Part shown: one piece after another, positions 1 through 9,575 of the stretch
Position numbering within the stretch: the stretch's first letter is position 1
Layout: each line of letters begins with the position of its first letter
Assembly (NCBI RefSeq): GCF_046602855.1
Contig: NZ_JBKINJ010000002.1
Coordinates: 744,001 to 808,000 of the forward strand
From: Gracilimonas sp046602855
GTDB taxonomy: Bacteria; Bacteroidota; Rhodothermia; Balneolales; Balneolaceae
Length of the DNA: 64,000 nt
Direction: 5' to 3'
Translations under genes and position numbers: made by a program
Notes under the pieces: generated by a model
Databases searched by the model: none
Told to the model about the DNA's origin: nothing
What the model saw: the letters and a program-made list of their open reading frames with translations, nothing else

Positions 1-2
1 TG

Positions 3-2885
3 CTTTTCAGGTCAGGAAGAGATGGTCATCCCACACAACTTAACAGGATCTGGAAAATTGATACGGATGGCGGGAATGCAGAAGTGCTTCCGGTTCCCCG
101 CGCTGCTACAGGTGAAATGTCCTCCGATGGAAAATATCTCGCCTATAATCCGATCACATTCTGGGATCCGGAGTGGAGAAATTATCGGGGTGGACAGGCA
201 CAACCTATTTGGATCGTTGATCTTGAGACTTTTGACCTGATCCAAACACCACGACCCGATAATGAAAGACATACCGATCCGGTGTGGCACGATGGAAATG
301 TATTCTATCTTTCCGAGCGTGATTATGCCAATAACATCTGGTCATTCGATCCTGAAACAAAAGAAGAAAAACAATGGACCTTTCATTCCGACTTCGATGT
401 GAAGAGTCTGGATGCCGGTGATGGAATGATCGTTTATGAGCAGGGCGGATTTCTCCACCTGCTGGATCCTGCAAACGGGAATACCGAGCAGCTGGAAATT
501 CAGGTATCCGGTGACATGAGCTGGAGCCGGCCGCGATGGGAATCACCTGATGCTAACGACTTGAATAACGCTTCAATATCGCCGACAGGAAAACGAGCCA
601 TCTTTGAATTCAGGGGTGAGGTCGTGACGGTTCCAAAAGAAAATGGTACATGGAGACGGCTTAGTGAATCATCAGCGAGCGCAGAACGATACCCTATATG
701 GTCACCTGATGGTGAAAGAGTGGCCTGGTTTTCAGACCAAAGCGGTGAGTACACCCTTATGATCACTGATCAGTATGGATTGGAAGACCCTAGAATGATA
801 GAGCTTCCAAATCCAACTTATTATTTCCGACCTGATTGGTCACCGGATGGCAAATACATAGCCTATACAGATACTGATTATAATCTGTGGTATGTAAATG
901 TGGAAAACGGTATTGCCAAAAAAGTAGATACTGATGGATATGCACATCCTAACCGGACAATGAATCCAATATGGTCGCCTGACAGTAAATGGATCGCCTA
1001 TGTGAAACTGCAGGATAATCAGTTCAAAACGGTTCAGGTTCACAATATTGAAACAGGAGATACCCATCAGCTGACGGATGGGATGTCGGATGCCATTACA
1101 CCGGTTTGGAGTGAAGACGGGAAATATCTTTATTTCCTTGCGAGCACTGATTATGGGTTGAACACGGGTTGGCTGGATATGAGCTCATACAACATGCCGG
1201 TTACAAGAGCACTATACATGATCGTTTTGTCTGATGATGAGCCGTCACCTTTATTGCCAAAAAGTGATGATGAAGAAGTACCTGAAACTGATGAAACAAA
1301 CGGTGAACCCAAAAATGAAGCCGTATCAGTAACTATTACTCTTGATAACATTGCGGAGCGAACGCTGGCATTGAATATCCCGGAGCGAAACTATACAGGA
1401 TTGATGCCTGGTCCGGGTGGCGATGTATTCTATACGGAGTCAGTTCCAAATGAAGGAACGCGCCTTAACAAATATGATCTGGAAAAGCGTGAAGGCAGTC
1501 TTTTCGTTAATAATTTTAATGAAGGCGCGGTGTCTCAGGATAGAAAGAATCTGTTGTATAGAAGTGGTGGAAACTGGGCTATCGTGACTACTGAAACAGG
1601 TGAAAAAAGTGCAGGTAACGGAAGCCTGAATATTTCAGGTATCAATATCAAAGTAGATCCGCAGAAGGAATTCCATCAGATATTCAGAGACGGCTGGCGC
1701 TTCATGCGCGACTTCCTGTATGTGGATAATATGCACGGTGCTCCATGGGATGAAGTCTATGAATGGTATGCTCCGTGGGTAGATCATGCAAAACACCGTT
1801 CCGATCTGAATTATGTGCTGGATATTATGAGCGGTGAGGTGGCTGTGGGTCACTCTTACGTTGGCGGTGGAGATTTCCCTGACCTTGATAACGTACAAGC
1901 AGGCTTGTTGGGCGCTGATATTTCAATTCAGAATGGAGCGTATAGAATTGATAAGATCTATTCAGGAGAAAGCTGGAATCCTGATCTCACAGCCCCGCTG
2001 TCAGGACCTGGAATTAATGTAAACGAAGGTGACTACATTCTGGAAGTGAATGGGGAAGCATTGGATACATCAGAGAACTTCTATACTTATTTTGAGGGAA
2101 CTGTTGGCCGACAGGTCAAATTACTGGTCAATGATCGTCCTCAATCCAACGGGGCAAGGCTGGTGACTGTAGTTCCTATTGGAAGTGAAGCCGGTCTGAG
2201 AACCCGTGATTGGGTGGAAGGCAATCGCAGAAAAGTCAATGAGATGTCTGATGGGCAGCTTGCATATGTCTGGGTGCCGAATACCGGACAGGGTGGATAT
2301 TCCTACTTCAATCGCTACTATTTTGCACAGCAAGATAAAAAGGGTGCTATCATTGATGAACGTAACAATGGGGGAGGTTCAGCGGCTGATTACATGGTTG
2401 ATATCATGGCGCGTGAGCTGCACGGGTTTTTTAACAGTAAAGCTGCAGACCGTAAGCCTTTCACAACACCGGGTGCAGGTATATGGGGACCTAAGGTGAT
2501 GGTCATAAATGAACGTGCCGGTTCCGGCGGTGACCTGCTTCCTTTCCTCTTCCGTAAGATGGAGATCGGTCCATTGGTTGGTGCTAAGACCTGGGGTGGA
2601 TTGGTTGGAACCTGGGATACACCACCTTTTGTGGACGGCGGTTATTTTGTAGCACCACGAGGAGGCTTCTATAACCTGGACGGTGAATGGGATGTTGAAG
2701 GTGAAGGTATAGCTCCTGACATCGAAGTGATGCAAACACCAAAAGAGGTGATCGACGGACATGATCCTCAGCTTGAAGCAGCAGTGGAAGAAGCTCTTCG
2801 CTTACTTCAAAATTATGATGACCCGATCATCCCCACTCCTGAAGATCCGATACGTTGGAAGCGACCGGACCGTGATGGGGACTAA
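3..2885 (+). CDS. Tricorn-like S41 family peptidase, 5' partial
   Basis: The frame is open from the left edge, so the signal peptide and first beta-propeller blades are outside; 960 residues are visible. The N-terminal half carries repeated PD40/WD40-like TolB blades (SPDG motifs near nt 700-1130). After an acidic linker come a tricorn core domain, a PDZ domain (about nt 1900-2170) and the C-terminal S41 hydrolase. The nucleophile is most likely the Ser of AGSGGD (codon 2523-2525); GHS near nt 1847 fits the histidine position of tricorn. Family knowledge: these large periplasmic or cytosolic proteases degrade peptides. An internal GTG at 84 is not the true start because homology continues upstream of it. 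A strong terminator follows at once. Family call is firm; substrate and location are unknown. Confidence 0.9.
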   Translation, partial: LFRSGRDGHPTQLNRIWKIDTDGGNAEVLPVPRAATGEMSSDGKYLAYNPITFWDPEWRNYRGGQAQPIWIVDLETFDLIQTPRPDNERHTDPVWHDGNVFYLSERDYANNIWSFDPETKEEKQWTFHSDFDVKSLDAGDGMIVYEQGGFLHLLDPANGNTEQLEIQVSGDMSWSRPRWESPDANDLNNASISPTGKRAIFEFRGEVVTVPKENGTWRRLSESSASAERYPIWSPDGERVAWFSDQSGEYTLMITDQYGLEDPRMIELPNPTYYFRPDWSPDGKYIAYTDTDYNLWYVNVENGIAKKVDTDGYAHPNRTMNPIWSPDSKWIAYVKLQDNQFKTVQVHNIETGDTHQLTDGMSDAITPVWSEDGKYLYFLASTDYGLNTGWLDMSSYNMPVTRALYMIVLSDDEPSPLLPKSDDEEVPETDETNGEPKNEAVSVTITLDNIAERTLALNIPERNYTGLMPGPGGDVFYTESVPNEGTRLNKYDLEKREGSLFVNNFNEGAVSQDRKNLLYRSGGNWAIVTTETGEKSAGNGSLNISGINIKVDPQKEFHQIFRDGWRFMRDFLYVDNMHGAPWDEVYEWYAPWVDHAKHRSDLNYVLDIMSGEVAVGHSYVGGGDFPDLDNVQAGLLGADISIQNGAYRIDKIYSGESWNPDLTAPLSGPGINVNEGDYILEVNGEALDTSENFYTYFEGTVGRQVKLLVNDRPQSNGARLVTVVPIGSEAGLRTRDWVEGNRRKVNEMSDGQLAYVWVPNTGQGGYSYFNRYYFAQQDKKGAIIDERNNGGGSAADYMVDIMARELHGFFNSKAADRKPFTTPGAGIWGPKVMVINERAGSGGDLLPFLFRKMEIGPLVGAKTWGGLVGTWDTPPFVDGGYFVAPRGGFYNLDGEWDVEGEGIAPDIEVMQTPKEVIDGHDPQLEAAVEEALRLLQNYDDPIIPTPEDPIRWKRPDRDGD

Positions 2886-2913
2886 GTCCATTTCATTTTA
2901 TTGAAATTAAATC

Positions 2914-2949
2914 AGCCTGGTGGATTTAAATTCATCAGGCTTTTTTTTT
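2914..2949 (+). terminator. Rho-independent terminator of the S41 peptidase gene
   Basis: A hairpin with AGCCTG pairing to CAGGCT is followed directly by nine T residues, 28 bases after the TAA stop. Confidence 0.85.
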
Positions 2950-3011
2950 GCCGGAAATCCATCATTCCGTCCTGTATAATTTGGCATATTAAATTTGATT
3001 CAAGCCATGGA

Positions 3012-3114
3012 CGGGGTGATGGATGAGGTTGACAAGGCTGTCAAACCTATGACTCACTCCATCACCCGGTTCCAAATAGGTTTAGACTGTAGGTGATGAG
3101 TATATGCGGAACCG
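3012..3114. other. Structured self-complementary intergenic segment
   Basis: Between two convergent genes lies a segment with several nested or competing pairings. A perfect 10-bp arm (3014-3023 with 3058-3067) encloses a second hairpin (3027-3033 with 3040-3047). CGGTTCC at 3067-3073 can also pair with GGAACCG at 3108-3114, and AACCTAT with ATAGGTT (3044-3050 / 3077-3083). No T-run follows. It could be a structured RNA, a tail-to-tail transcription barrier, or a degenerate palindromic repeat. No coding potential is seen. Confidence 0.45.
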
Positions 3115-3132
3115 AATGATGGAGTTGCCTGT

Positions 3133-5355
3133 TTAAAACATGATCAAATAAGTAACTTTTGCAACGGCAGCCTGACTGTTCATGATCATATCCCGGTGCG
3201 GATCGAACAGGGTTTCATTATCTCCTGTGAGATGATAGGAAGTATTAAATACAAAGAACAGGTCGCTGCCCGGTGTATGGATCCAGTTGATGCGGATATT
3301 AGCCTGCAGGTCTCTTGAAAAGTTATCGTATTGTATCAGAGCTTTTGCAAACAATTTACGGCTTAGCGCTCCCAGAATAGAAGTCGATACCGTTGTGGCT
3401 TCAAACTCCCCGTTAGTAATAGGAAGGTCAATAATACTATGATCGAAATTCGCTTCAAGGTGCAAGTGCTTTGACTGACGATATCCAATACTTCCATTGA
3501 AGCCTTTTCGGTTTCCACTGAAAAATTCACCAATACCAATAGAGGCGGATCCGAATATACGTCGACTCTCATCAGTAGTTACACTCAGGCCAACTCTGTC
3601 AAATGTGTAATCGCCTGCTGGAATAATAGCATCAGGCCGAATGTTGAAGGGAGCAATTAATCGTTCAAACTCACGGTTGGCAGAAAGTGTCACATTTTGC
3701 CGTCTGCTGAACTCTGCCCTTATCCTGCCTGACCAGTATGCAGATTGTTTTACACCATCTTGTCCTTCTATATAATCATAGTCTGTTCCAATATTAAAGC
3801 GGCGAATACCTGGAATTGCTGCTATATCAACAGTGGGATTATAGCCCATATTACCTGAGTACTCTCTCATATCTAATCTTCTCACAAATCCAAGAGCCGG
3901 AGCATAATTAGTTCCAACACTGGTGTAAGAACCGCCGACTTCATATGTGTCGTTCTGAAGCTGAAGACTGGTATGTCCGGCTTGATCGTTCAACAGATCG
4001 GTGTCGTCCCATACCTTGGTATACCAGGCATTGAATTCACTGGAAGTCCAGAACCGGTATTTAGTATCAAACCCGAGTGCCCGGTTATAACCATCTATTT
4101 GTTCTACATTAGTAACGATACTACCAACTGTGGCACGAGGAAAGATATCTGTTCGGATTCTGGCTACAGAATTATTGACGGATTGACTGCCAAAAGCTTG
4201 TTTGAATTTATCTCCGGTCTCAATATTCATGGCTCCGATCGAAAATCGTCCCACCTGTCCGGTCATGCGTGCTCCCGTAAGGATCTGATCGGTCAATCCG
4301 ATTCGCCTTGAGAAAAAGGTCTGGGTTGAGCGACTGTTACCGTGCAGAAAAAGGCCTGATCGCTCCAAGAAGAATTCCCTTTTTTCCGGAAAAAAGAGGC
4401 TGAAGCGCGAAAGATTCAATTGTACGTTATCAGACTCCACCTGGGCAAAATCCGTATTTAAGGTCATATCCAATGTTATATTAGAGGTAATACCCCACTT
4501 CAGGTCACCGCCAATGTCGTAGGTATAATCGGTATTTGTAGCTTCATTTTGAAGGTCGGGGCGAACTTCCTGAACGCCTGAGATCACGTAAGGTTTAAGC
4601 TCAATATTGTTCCCGCGGCGGATATTTTTGATTCCTTTCAAGGTGCCATATTGTGAAGCAGCAGCCAATACACCAAAACTGCCTCCATATTCCATTCCGA
4701 TAGCCGGCCAGAGCACGCGTTCATTCTTGCGGTTGATCATGCGGGATACCATCAGCCCGAACTCAAGCTCTTCACCCTCAGGAAAACGTAACTGACGAAA
4801 AGGAATGGAAACCTCAAGAGTCCAGCCCTCATCGTCGATCTTAGTTTCGCTGATGAAGACCGCATCCCACGAAAAACTTTCATAACTGATCTTCTCGTCG
4901 GTTATCAGGGCATCATCCTGTGTACCCAGTGCATTTATTTCGAACAGATAAGCATTACGACCATCGCGATAGGTGTCTATACCAATGTAGGCATGATCAT
5001 CCCGGTTATTGCGGCCGCCGCGTTCCAGGTTCTTAGCACGGATAAGCTCAGGATTCTTATCATAAAAACGGAATGCGAAGTAAAGGTGGTCGCGATCGTA
5101 GGCTATGCGCACCTCAGTATCTTCAGTGGCTTCGGCTCCGTCGTCAGGCCATACCTGTGTAAGGTTTGTGATGGGTGGAATGTCCTGCCACACTTCGTCA
5201 CTCAGGTTGCCATCAACATAGGGTGGGTTTTCGGTAAAAACAGCGGTAACTTCGAAATCGGTCGGTGCTGGAACCGGTGGCTGTATCTGTCCAAAAGCAC
5301 TAGTGGAGTATGCTGTGAACAGGATCATAAAAGCTGATAAATGTATGAACCTCAT
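3133..5355 (-). CDS. DUF5916 outer-membrane protein with CBM9-like N-terminal domain
   Basis: 740 residues. A signal peptide (about residues 1-22, ending in a FGQ-type site) precedes a carbohydrate-binding family 9-like beta-sandwich (about 30-230) and a long DUF5916 region rich in alternating hydrophobic and aromatic strands. The protein ends in phenylalanine, the usual last residue of BAM-inserted beta-barrels. The length is typical for the family, which is abundant in Bacteroidota and often annotated as hydrolase or membrane protein without proven function. It stands alone, convergent with the peptidase gene. Location in the outer membrane is inferred from the C-terminal signature; substrate is unknown. 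Confidence 0.85.
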   Translation of the reverse strand: MRFIHLSAFMILFTAYSTSAFGQIQPPVPAPTDFEVTAVFTENPPYVDGNLSDEVWQDIPPITNLTQVWPDDGAEATEDTEVRIAYDRDHLYFAFRFYDKNPELIRAKNLERGGRNNRDDHAYIGIDTYRDGRNAYLFEINALGTQDDALITDEKISYESFSWDAVFISETKIDDEGWTLEVSIPFRQLRFPEGEELEFGLMVSRMINRKNERVLWPAIGMEYGGSFGVLAAASQYGTLKGIKNIRRGNNIELKPYVISGVQEVRPDLQNEATNTDYTYDIGGDLKWGITSNITLDMTLNTDFAQVESDNVQLNLSRFSLFFPEKREFFLERSGLFLHGNSRSTQTFFSRRIGLTDQILTGARMTGQVGRFSIGAMNIETGDKFKQAFGSQSVNNSVARIRTDIFPRATVGSIVTNVEQIDGYNRALGFDTKYRFWTSSEFNAWYTKVWDDTDLLNDQAGHTSLQLQNDTYEVGGSYTSVGTNYAPALGFVRRLDMREYSGNMGYNPTVDIAAIPGIRRFNIGTDYDYIEGQDGVKQSAYWSGRIRAEFSRRQNVTLSANREFERLIAPFNIRPDAIIPAGDYTFDRVGLSVTTDESRRIFGSASIGIGEFFSGNRKGFNGSIGYRQSKHLHLEANFDHSIIDLPITNGEFEATTVSTSILGALSRKLFAKALIQYDNFSRDLQANIRINWIHTPGSDLFFVFNTSYHLTGDNETLFDPHRDMIMNSQAAVAKVTYLIMF

Positions 5356-5664
5356 TACGTTCCTGATATTTGATCATTAATAGAAGTCAGAAAAAGTAAA
5401 GATTTTGAGCATCAGTCGGTGGCTTGAAATGTTAAAATAATGAAATGCTTTATTTTTTTGCCTCACTCAAAGATCCCTTGAGTGTTGAGCGAGGATGATT
5501 ATATAAATTGAGAAATAATGTTAGTCAAGCGGAGGCTTAAGGCTTCTTTGATCTTAGCCAAAACAAATTCTTTTGTTAATAAGTATAACGGAGGCTTCAA
5601 TTCAGTCTCCGCAATTACTGTAGAGACTGAATAGGGCCCTGGATGCTTTGCTTAAATTTAAATA
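5356..5664. other. Intergenic region with two perfect hairpins, no gene
   Basis: No coding potential is seen. It holds CACTCAA/TTGAGTG (5464-5470 with 5478-5484) and a 9-bp perfect stem TTCAGTCTC/GAGACTGAA (5601-5609 with 5623-5631, loop 13). The 9-mer CGGAGGCTT occurs twice as a direct repeat (5530-5538 and 5589-5597). The second hairpin lies about 34 bases past the malic enzyme stop but has no T-run on the minus strand. The promoter of the DUF5916 gene should lie at the left edge. Confidence 0.6.
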
Positions 5665-6819
5665 TTACTCTGCATTTTCTATGATGGCATCTGCCACACG
5701 CTGTGGTACACGTTCATCAAAGGGACTTGGAATGATCTTTTCAGGAGAGACGTCTTCCACACAATCGGCTATAGCTTTAGCCGCCGTGATAAACATTTTT
5801 GTAGTCAGTCGTGTAATCCGTGCATCAAGAGCACCACGAAACAGCCCCGGAAAGGCAAGCACATTATTGATCTGATTAGGATAATCAGATCGGCCGGTCG
5901 CAACAATTGCTGCTCCGGCTTCCCAGGCATCTTCAGGAAGGATCTCAGGGTCAGGGTTGGACATGGCAAAGATCATTGGATTCTTGTTCATGCTTTTTAC
6001 CATATCTTTAGAAAGCACATTTGGTACTGAAACACCAATAAAAACATCCATATCCTTAACAGCATCGGCAAGTGATCCTTTTCGTCCCTGTTTGTTGGTG
6101 ATATCAGCCATCTCTTTTTTAGTGTCATTAAGACTACTTCGGCCCTTGTATATGATGCCACGACTGTCGCACATAATGACATCCTTAACACCTGCTGCAA
6201 ACAGCAGCTTAACGATAGCTACTCCGGCAGCACCCGCTCCATTAACTACAACCTGAAGTTCTTTCATTTCCTTGTTGGTCAGCTCGAGGGCGTTATACAT
6301 ACCGGCCAGCGTTACTATAGCGGTTCCGTGCTGATCGTCATGGAATACAGGGATGTCGAGTTCCTGCTTTAATCGCTTTTCAATTTCAAAACAACGAGGA
6401 GCAGAGATATCTTCCAGGTTTATTCCACCAAAGCCCGGTGCAATATTCTTCACGGTTTGTATGATCTCATCGGTATCTTGTGTATCGAGGATGATAGGAA
6501 AGGCGTCTACATCGGCAAACTTCTTGAACAGAACAGATTTCCCTTCCATAACAGGGAGAGAGGCTTCAGGGCCAATATTTCCAAGACCTAAAACAGCGGA
6601 GCCGTCACTGACCACGGCAACCATGTTTCCTTTTGCGGTGTATTTATATGCGTTTTCTTTATCTTCTGCGATCTCCAGACATGGTTTTGCAACGCCTGGT
6701 GTATAGGCTATACTTAGATCATCTTTAGTTTCGAGAGGCATTTTAGGCTCAACTGAGATCTTGCCTTTGTATTTATTGTGGGCTTCAAGCGCCAGTTTGC
6801 CGTAATCTTTGTGTGACAT
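5665..6819 (-). CDS. NAD(P)-dependent malic enzyme (oxaloacetate-decarboxylating)
   Basis: 384 residues, the short bacterial form without the phosphotransacetylase domain found in MaeB. It oxidatively decarboxylates malate to pyruvate and CO2, linking the TCA cycle to pyruvate and NAD(P)H. Visible motifs: the malic N-terminal domain with YTPGVAKPC near residue 40, the metal-binding ISAPRCFEIE and FHDDQHGTA segments, and a Rossmann motif GAGAAGVAI in the C-terminal domain. Cofactor preference cannot be read reliably. It is monocistronic, with a terminator of the upstream gene at its back. Confidence 0.93.
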   Translation of the reverse strand: MSHKDYGKLALEAHNKYKGKISVEPKMPLETKDDLSIAYTPGVAKPCLEIAEDKENAYKYTAKGNMVAVVSDGSAVLGLGNIGPEASLPVMEGKSVLFKKFADVDAFPIILDTQDTDEIIQTVKNIAPGFGGINLEDISAPRCFEIEKRLKQELDIPVFHDDQHGTAIVTLAGMYNALELTNKEMKELQVVVNGAGAAGVAIVKLLFAAGVKDVIMCDSRGIIYKGRSSLNDTKKEMADITNKQGRKGSLADAVKDMDVFIGVSVPNVLSKDMVKSMNKNPMIFAMSNPDPEILPEDAWEAGAAIVATGRSDYPNQINNVLAFPGLFRGALDARITRLTTKMFITAAKAIADCVEDVSPEKIIPSPFDERVPQRVADAIIENAE

Positions 6820-6872
6820 ATAAAGTAATGAGTTTTAGCTAAGCTAAAGTGAGTTTTAAAAATCCAGTAAAT

Positions 6873-6903
6873 AAAAAAGGCGTTGCAATGTGCAACGCCT
6901 TTT
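6873..6903 (-). terminator. Strong terminator of the M1 peptidase gene
   Basis: A perfect 13-bp stem (6875-6887 with 6891-6903) with a three-base loop. Read on the minus strand it follows the M1 peptidase stop by about 22 bases and ends in a T-rich tract. Confidence 0.9.
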
Positions 6904-6925
6904 CAATGATCCTAAAAATAAGCAA

Positions 6926-8806
6926 TTATTCACTCAACATTGAAGCAACATCAAAAGAATTATTTTCTGTATTGATATCGGCCAAACGCTGACTAGGATC
7001 GATCGTGATACTTTTAACCTGAGATGCGGGTTTGTTGATCACCAGGTTATAGGTTGGTTCAACCCAGGTCCAGTCTTTCAGTACCGTTCTGTTCATATCA
7101 GTTTCGTTGGGCTTTTCACCGCGCATCATGCGTAATGGCAGATAGAACAGTTCCTTCTCACCGTTGGTATATTCCACGACGATGTCAAGTGGCATAGGCA
7201 TCAGTTCGTTTCGCTCAAGCTTGGCTACGGTCTTGTTCTCATCGCCAACCACAGATTCGATTCCATAATCAATGGTCTTTGTGGTCTGTACGAAATACTC
7301 ATAGTACCAATCCAGTATCAATCCGGACTCCTGTTCCATAATATTGATGAAATCAAGTGCGGTTGGATGTTTAAGTTTCCAGGTCTGATGGTACCTAAGC
7401 ATGCCATTACGGAAATCTTCTTTACCAATGATGTATTCCAGCTGATTCAGAAACACAGCGCCTTTTGAATAAGCTGCTACGCCGTATGCTGAGTTGGTGT
7501 TGTAATGATCAGCATGGGTGATCAATGGTTCTTCATCTCCACTTTGTACAATGTAGTTGTAGCTTCGGTATGAACCGGCGTGCACGTTGCCATCACGGTC
7601 GAAGAGGTGTGCCATGGTTTCGGAGGAGGCAAAACTTGTGAATCCTTCATCCATCCATTCAAGCAGGCTTTCATTGGTAGCCAGTACATTTTGATACCAG
7701 CTGTGGTACATCTCATGAACCATCACACCTACAAGACTTACAAGGCTTCGACCGCCGGTGATAAGAGTTCCCATCGGATATTCCATTCCACCGTCACCAC
7801 CCTGAAGGTTTGTGTACTGTGGATATGGATATTCTCCAAAATTCTCGTTTGCGTATTCAAATGCACCAATTGTGTAGTCAACCAGTTGCTCCCAGTTTTC
7901 AGTATACTGAGCATTGGCTTCGTCGGAGGCTCCTTCAACTACAGCAGGCTGTTGGTAAAGGAAGTGCAGTTTTGGCCCATTGGGCACCTGAGCCGTTACA
8001 TGTTTGAAATCAGGATCAGCTCCCCAGAAGAAGTCGATCACGTTCTCAGCTTTAAAGTGCCAGGTCATTTTATCGCCATTTGGTCGATCTACACGGGCAC
8101 CTTCTTCTTCATATCCATAACCGATCTGATTTGGATTTTGAAGGATACCGGTTCCACCTAATACATAATCTTGGTCGATGGTGATTTTCACGTCAAAGTT
8201 ACCGAAAGGGGCGTGGAATTCACGACCTACATATTCGTTCGGATGCCAGCCCTGAAAATCGTATTCAGCCATTTTTGGATACCACTGACTCATGGAGAAC
8301 TCAACACCCTCAGCATTATTCCATCCTGAACGGCGGATCTGCAGAGGAACCTGAGCGTCCCATTCCATTTCAAAAGTGGCTTTTTCACCAGGACCGATCG
8401 GTTCATTCAGGTCAACGACCAATACGGTGCCGTCTGTTTCATAATTAACAGCACGACCGTTTTGAGTAAGTGAACGTACCTTCTGATATCCGATCTCATC
8501 CTCAGACAGATTGTAGATACGGTCGCCAACACGACGATCAGGGTCTACAATGGTTCTGGATCGGATGTCCATCATGCTTTCCGGTTGGAATGCATTAAAA
8601 TAAAGATGGTAATACACGCGATCCAATGTGTGGGGCGAGTTATTGGTGTAAACCAATGTTTGCTCACCGGAGTACTGATGGTTTTCAGCGTCTACGTCGA
8701 TCTGCATAGTATAGTCAACATGCTGTTGCCAGTAATCTCGGTTCTGAGCCTGAATAACAGGCAGCGTTAATATGGTAATCAGTAGTAGCGATAGTAGTTT
8801 TTTCAT
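6926..8806 (-). CDS. M1 family zinc aminopeptidase, secreted
   Basis: 626 residues with an N-terminal signal peptide (about 1-20, ending IQAQ). The gluzincin motif HEMYH places zinc ligands at H364 and H368 with catalytic E365; the third ligand is E387 in WMDEGF. The substrate motif GGMEYP, the M1 equivalent of GAMEN, lies just upstream. The N-terminal beta-saddle and C-terminal region are of normal length. It should cleave N-terminal residues from peptides in the periplasm. The gene sits downstream of recR but is separated by an inverted-repeat spacer and has its own strong terminator, so joint transcription is uncertain. Confidence 0.93.
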   Translation of the reverse strand: MKKLLSLLLITILTLPVIQAQNRDYWQQHVDYTMQIDVDAENHQYSGEQTLVYTNNSPHTLDRVYYHLYFNAFQPESMMDIRSRTIVDPDRRVGDRIYNLSEDEIGYQKVRSLTQNGRAVNYETDGTVLVVDLNEPIGPGEKATFEMEWDAQVPLQIRRSGWNNAEGVEFSMSQWYPKMAEYDFQGWHPNEYVGREFHAPFGNFDVKITIDQDYVLGGTGILQNPNQIGYGYEEEGARVDRPNGDKMTWHFKAENVIDFFWGADPDFKHVTAQVPNGPKLHFLYQQPAVVEGASDEANAQYTENWEQLVDYTIGAFEYANENFGEYPYPQYTNLQGGDGGMEYPMGTLITGGRSLVSLVGVMVHEMYHSWYQNVLATNESLLEWMDEGFTSFASSETMAHLFDRDGNVHAGSYRSYNYIVQSGDEEPLITHADHYNTNSAYGVAAYSKGAVFLNQLEYIIGKEDFRNGMLRYHQTWKLKHPTALDFINIMEQESGLILDWYYEYFVQTTKTIDYGIESVVGDENKTVAKLERNELMPMPLDIVVEYTNGEKELFYLPLRMMRGEKPNETDMNRTVLKDWTWVEPTYNLVINKPASQVKSITIDPSQRLADINTENNSFDVASMLSE

Positions 8807-8825
8807 ACCGTTTTATTAGGGTTAG

Positions 8826-8894
8826 TTCAAAATTTAAAATTCAAAATGAAAAATTGAAGACCATACAGGTTAATTTTGAATTTTTCATTCTTAA
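8826..8894. repeat. AT-rich inverted repeat in the recR-M1 spacer
   Basis: The arms are made of the words AAATTCAAAATG and AATGAAAAATT. An 11-bp perfect pairing joins 8845-8855 to 8879-8889, with near-repeats of the same words in both flanks. It is one of several word-like palindromes in the spacers of this window (see 9519, 25804, 44116, 45133, 45516, 52246). Confidence 0.6.
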
Positions 8895-8898
8895 CATG

Positions 8899-9501
8899 TT
8901 AAAAACTGTTTCTGCTGGCGAAGGCTCGGCTAAGGGTTGCTTCATCAATAAACTCGAGTTCAGTTCCCATAGGGATTCCATAGGCAATACGCGTTACCTC
9001 CACATCATATTGTTTAAGCAATTTATTGATGTAATAGGATGTGGCTTCGCCTTCGGCATCGGGATTCAGGGCCAGTATGATCTCATTGACCTGATCATCC
9101 TCCCCAACGCGCTTCAGTAATTCCTGTATTCGCAGTTTATCGGGACCAATGTTATCCATGGGAGAGATCACACCGCCCAATACATGATAGCGGCCCCGAA
9201 ATTCATTCGATTTTTCAATGATATAGACATCATTGAACTCCTCCACCACACAAATGGCAGAAGGATCTCTTTTTGGGTTGTCGCAGATCTTACAGGGATC
9301 CGAGTCACTTACGTTTCCGCAGACAGAACACCGGGTTACTTTTTCCTTAAGGTCCACGATTGCCTGAGCAAGGCTCATGGCATAATCACTGTTCTGTTTT
9401 AAAAGGTGAATGGCAATACGCTGGGCTGATTTCCTGCCGGTACCGGGTAATTTGGCAAGCTGTTCAATGGCCCGCTCTAAATATTCTGAGGTTATCTGCA
9501 T
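8899..9501 (-). CDS. recR: Recombination mediator protein RecR
   Basis: 200 residues from ATG 9501; the seven-codon extension to a TTG at 9522 falls inside an inverted repeat and is rejected. RecR works with RecF/RecO to load RecA at gaps. Visible: an N-terminal helix-hairpin-helix (LAKLPGTGRKSAQRIA), a four-cysteine zinc finger (CSVC...CKIC, about residues 57-72) and a Toprim domain beginning AICVVEE. The position next to ybaB and dnaX is the classical bacterial arrangement and suggests a conserved replication/repair operon, here interrupted by a hairpin spacer. Confidence 0.96.
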   Translation of the reverse strand: MQITSEYLERAIEQLAKLPGTGRKSAQRIAIHLLKQNSDYAMSLAQAIVDLKEKVTRCSVCGNVSDSDPCKICDNPKRDPSAICVVEEFNDVYIIEKSNEFRGRYHVLGGVISPMDNIGPDKLRIQELLKRVGEDDQVNEIILALNPDAEGEATSYYINKLLKQYDVEVTRIAYGIPMGTELEFIDEATLSRAFASRNSF

Positions 9502-9518
9502 GTTTTGAGAGGCAAGGT

Positions 9519-9561
9519 GCAAGGCGTTAGGTGTTAGTGTTTCTAAAACCTAACACCTTGC
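9519..9561. repeat. Inverted repeat of TTAGGTGTTAG type between ybaB and recR
   Basis: Left arm 9519-9537 and right arm 9543-9561 match in 17 of 19 positions around a five-base loop. It contains the core GGTGTTAG that recurs near 25853, 44180 and 52254, and is followed by a second copy of the word CTAAAACCTAA. It occupies most of the spacer between the ybaB stop and the recR start. Confidence 0.8.
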
Positions 9562-9575
9562 AACTAAAACCTAAA

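Noticed and set aside
9502..9522. Longer RecR N-terminus from a TTG start
   Set aside because: The extra residues come from an inverted repeat; RecR proteins start near the ATG at 9501.
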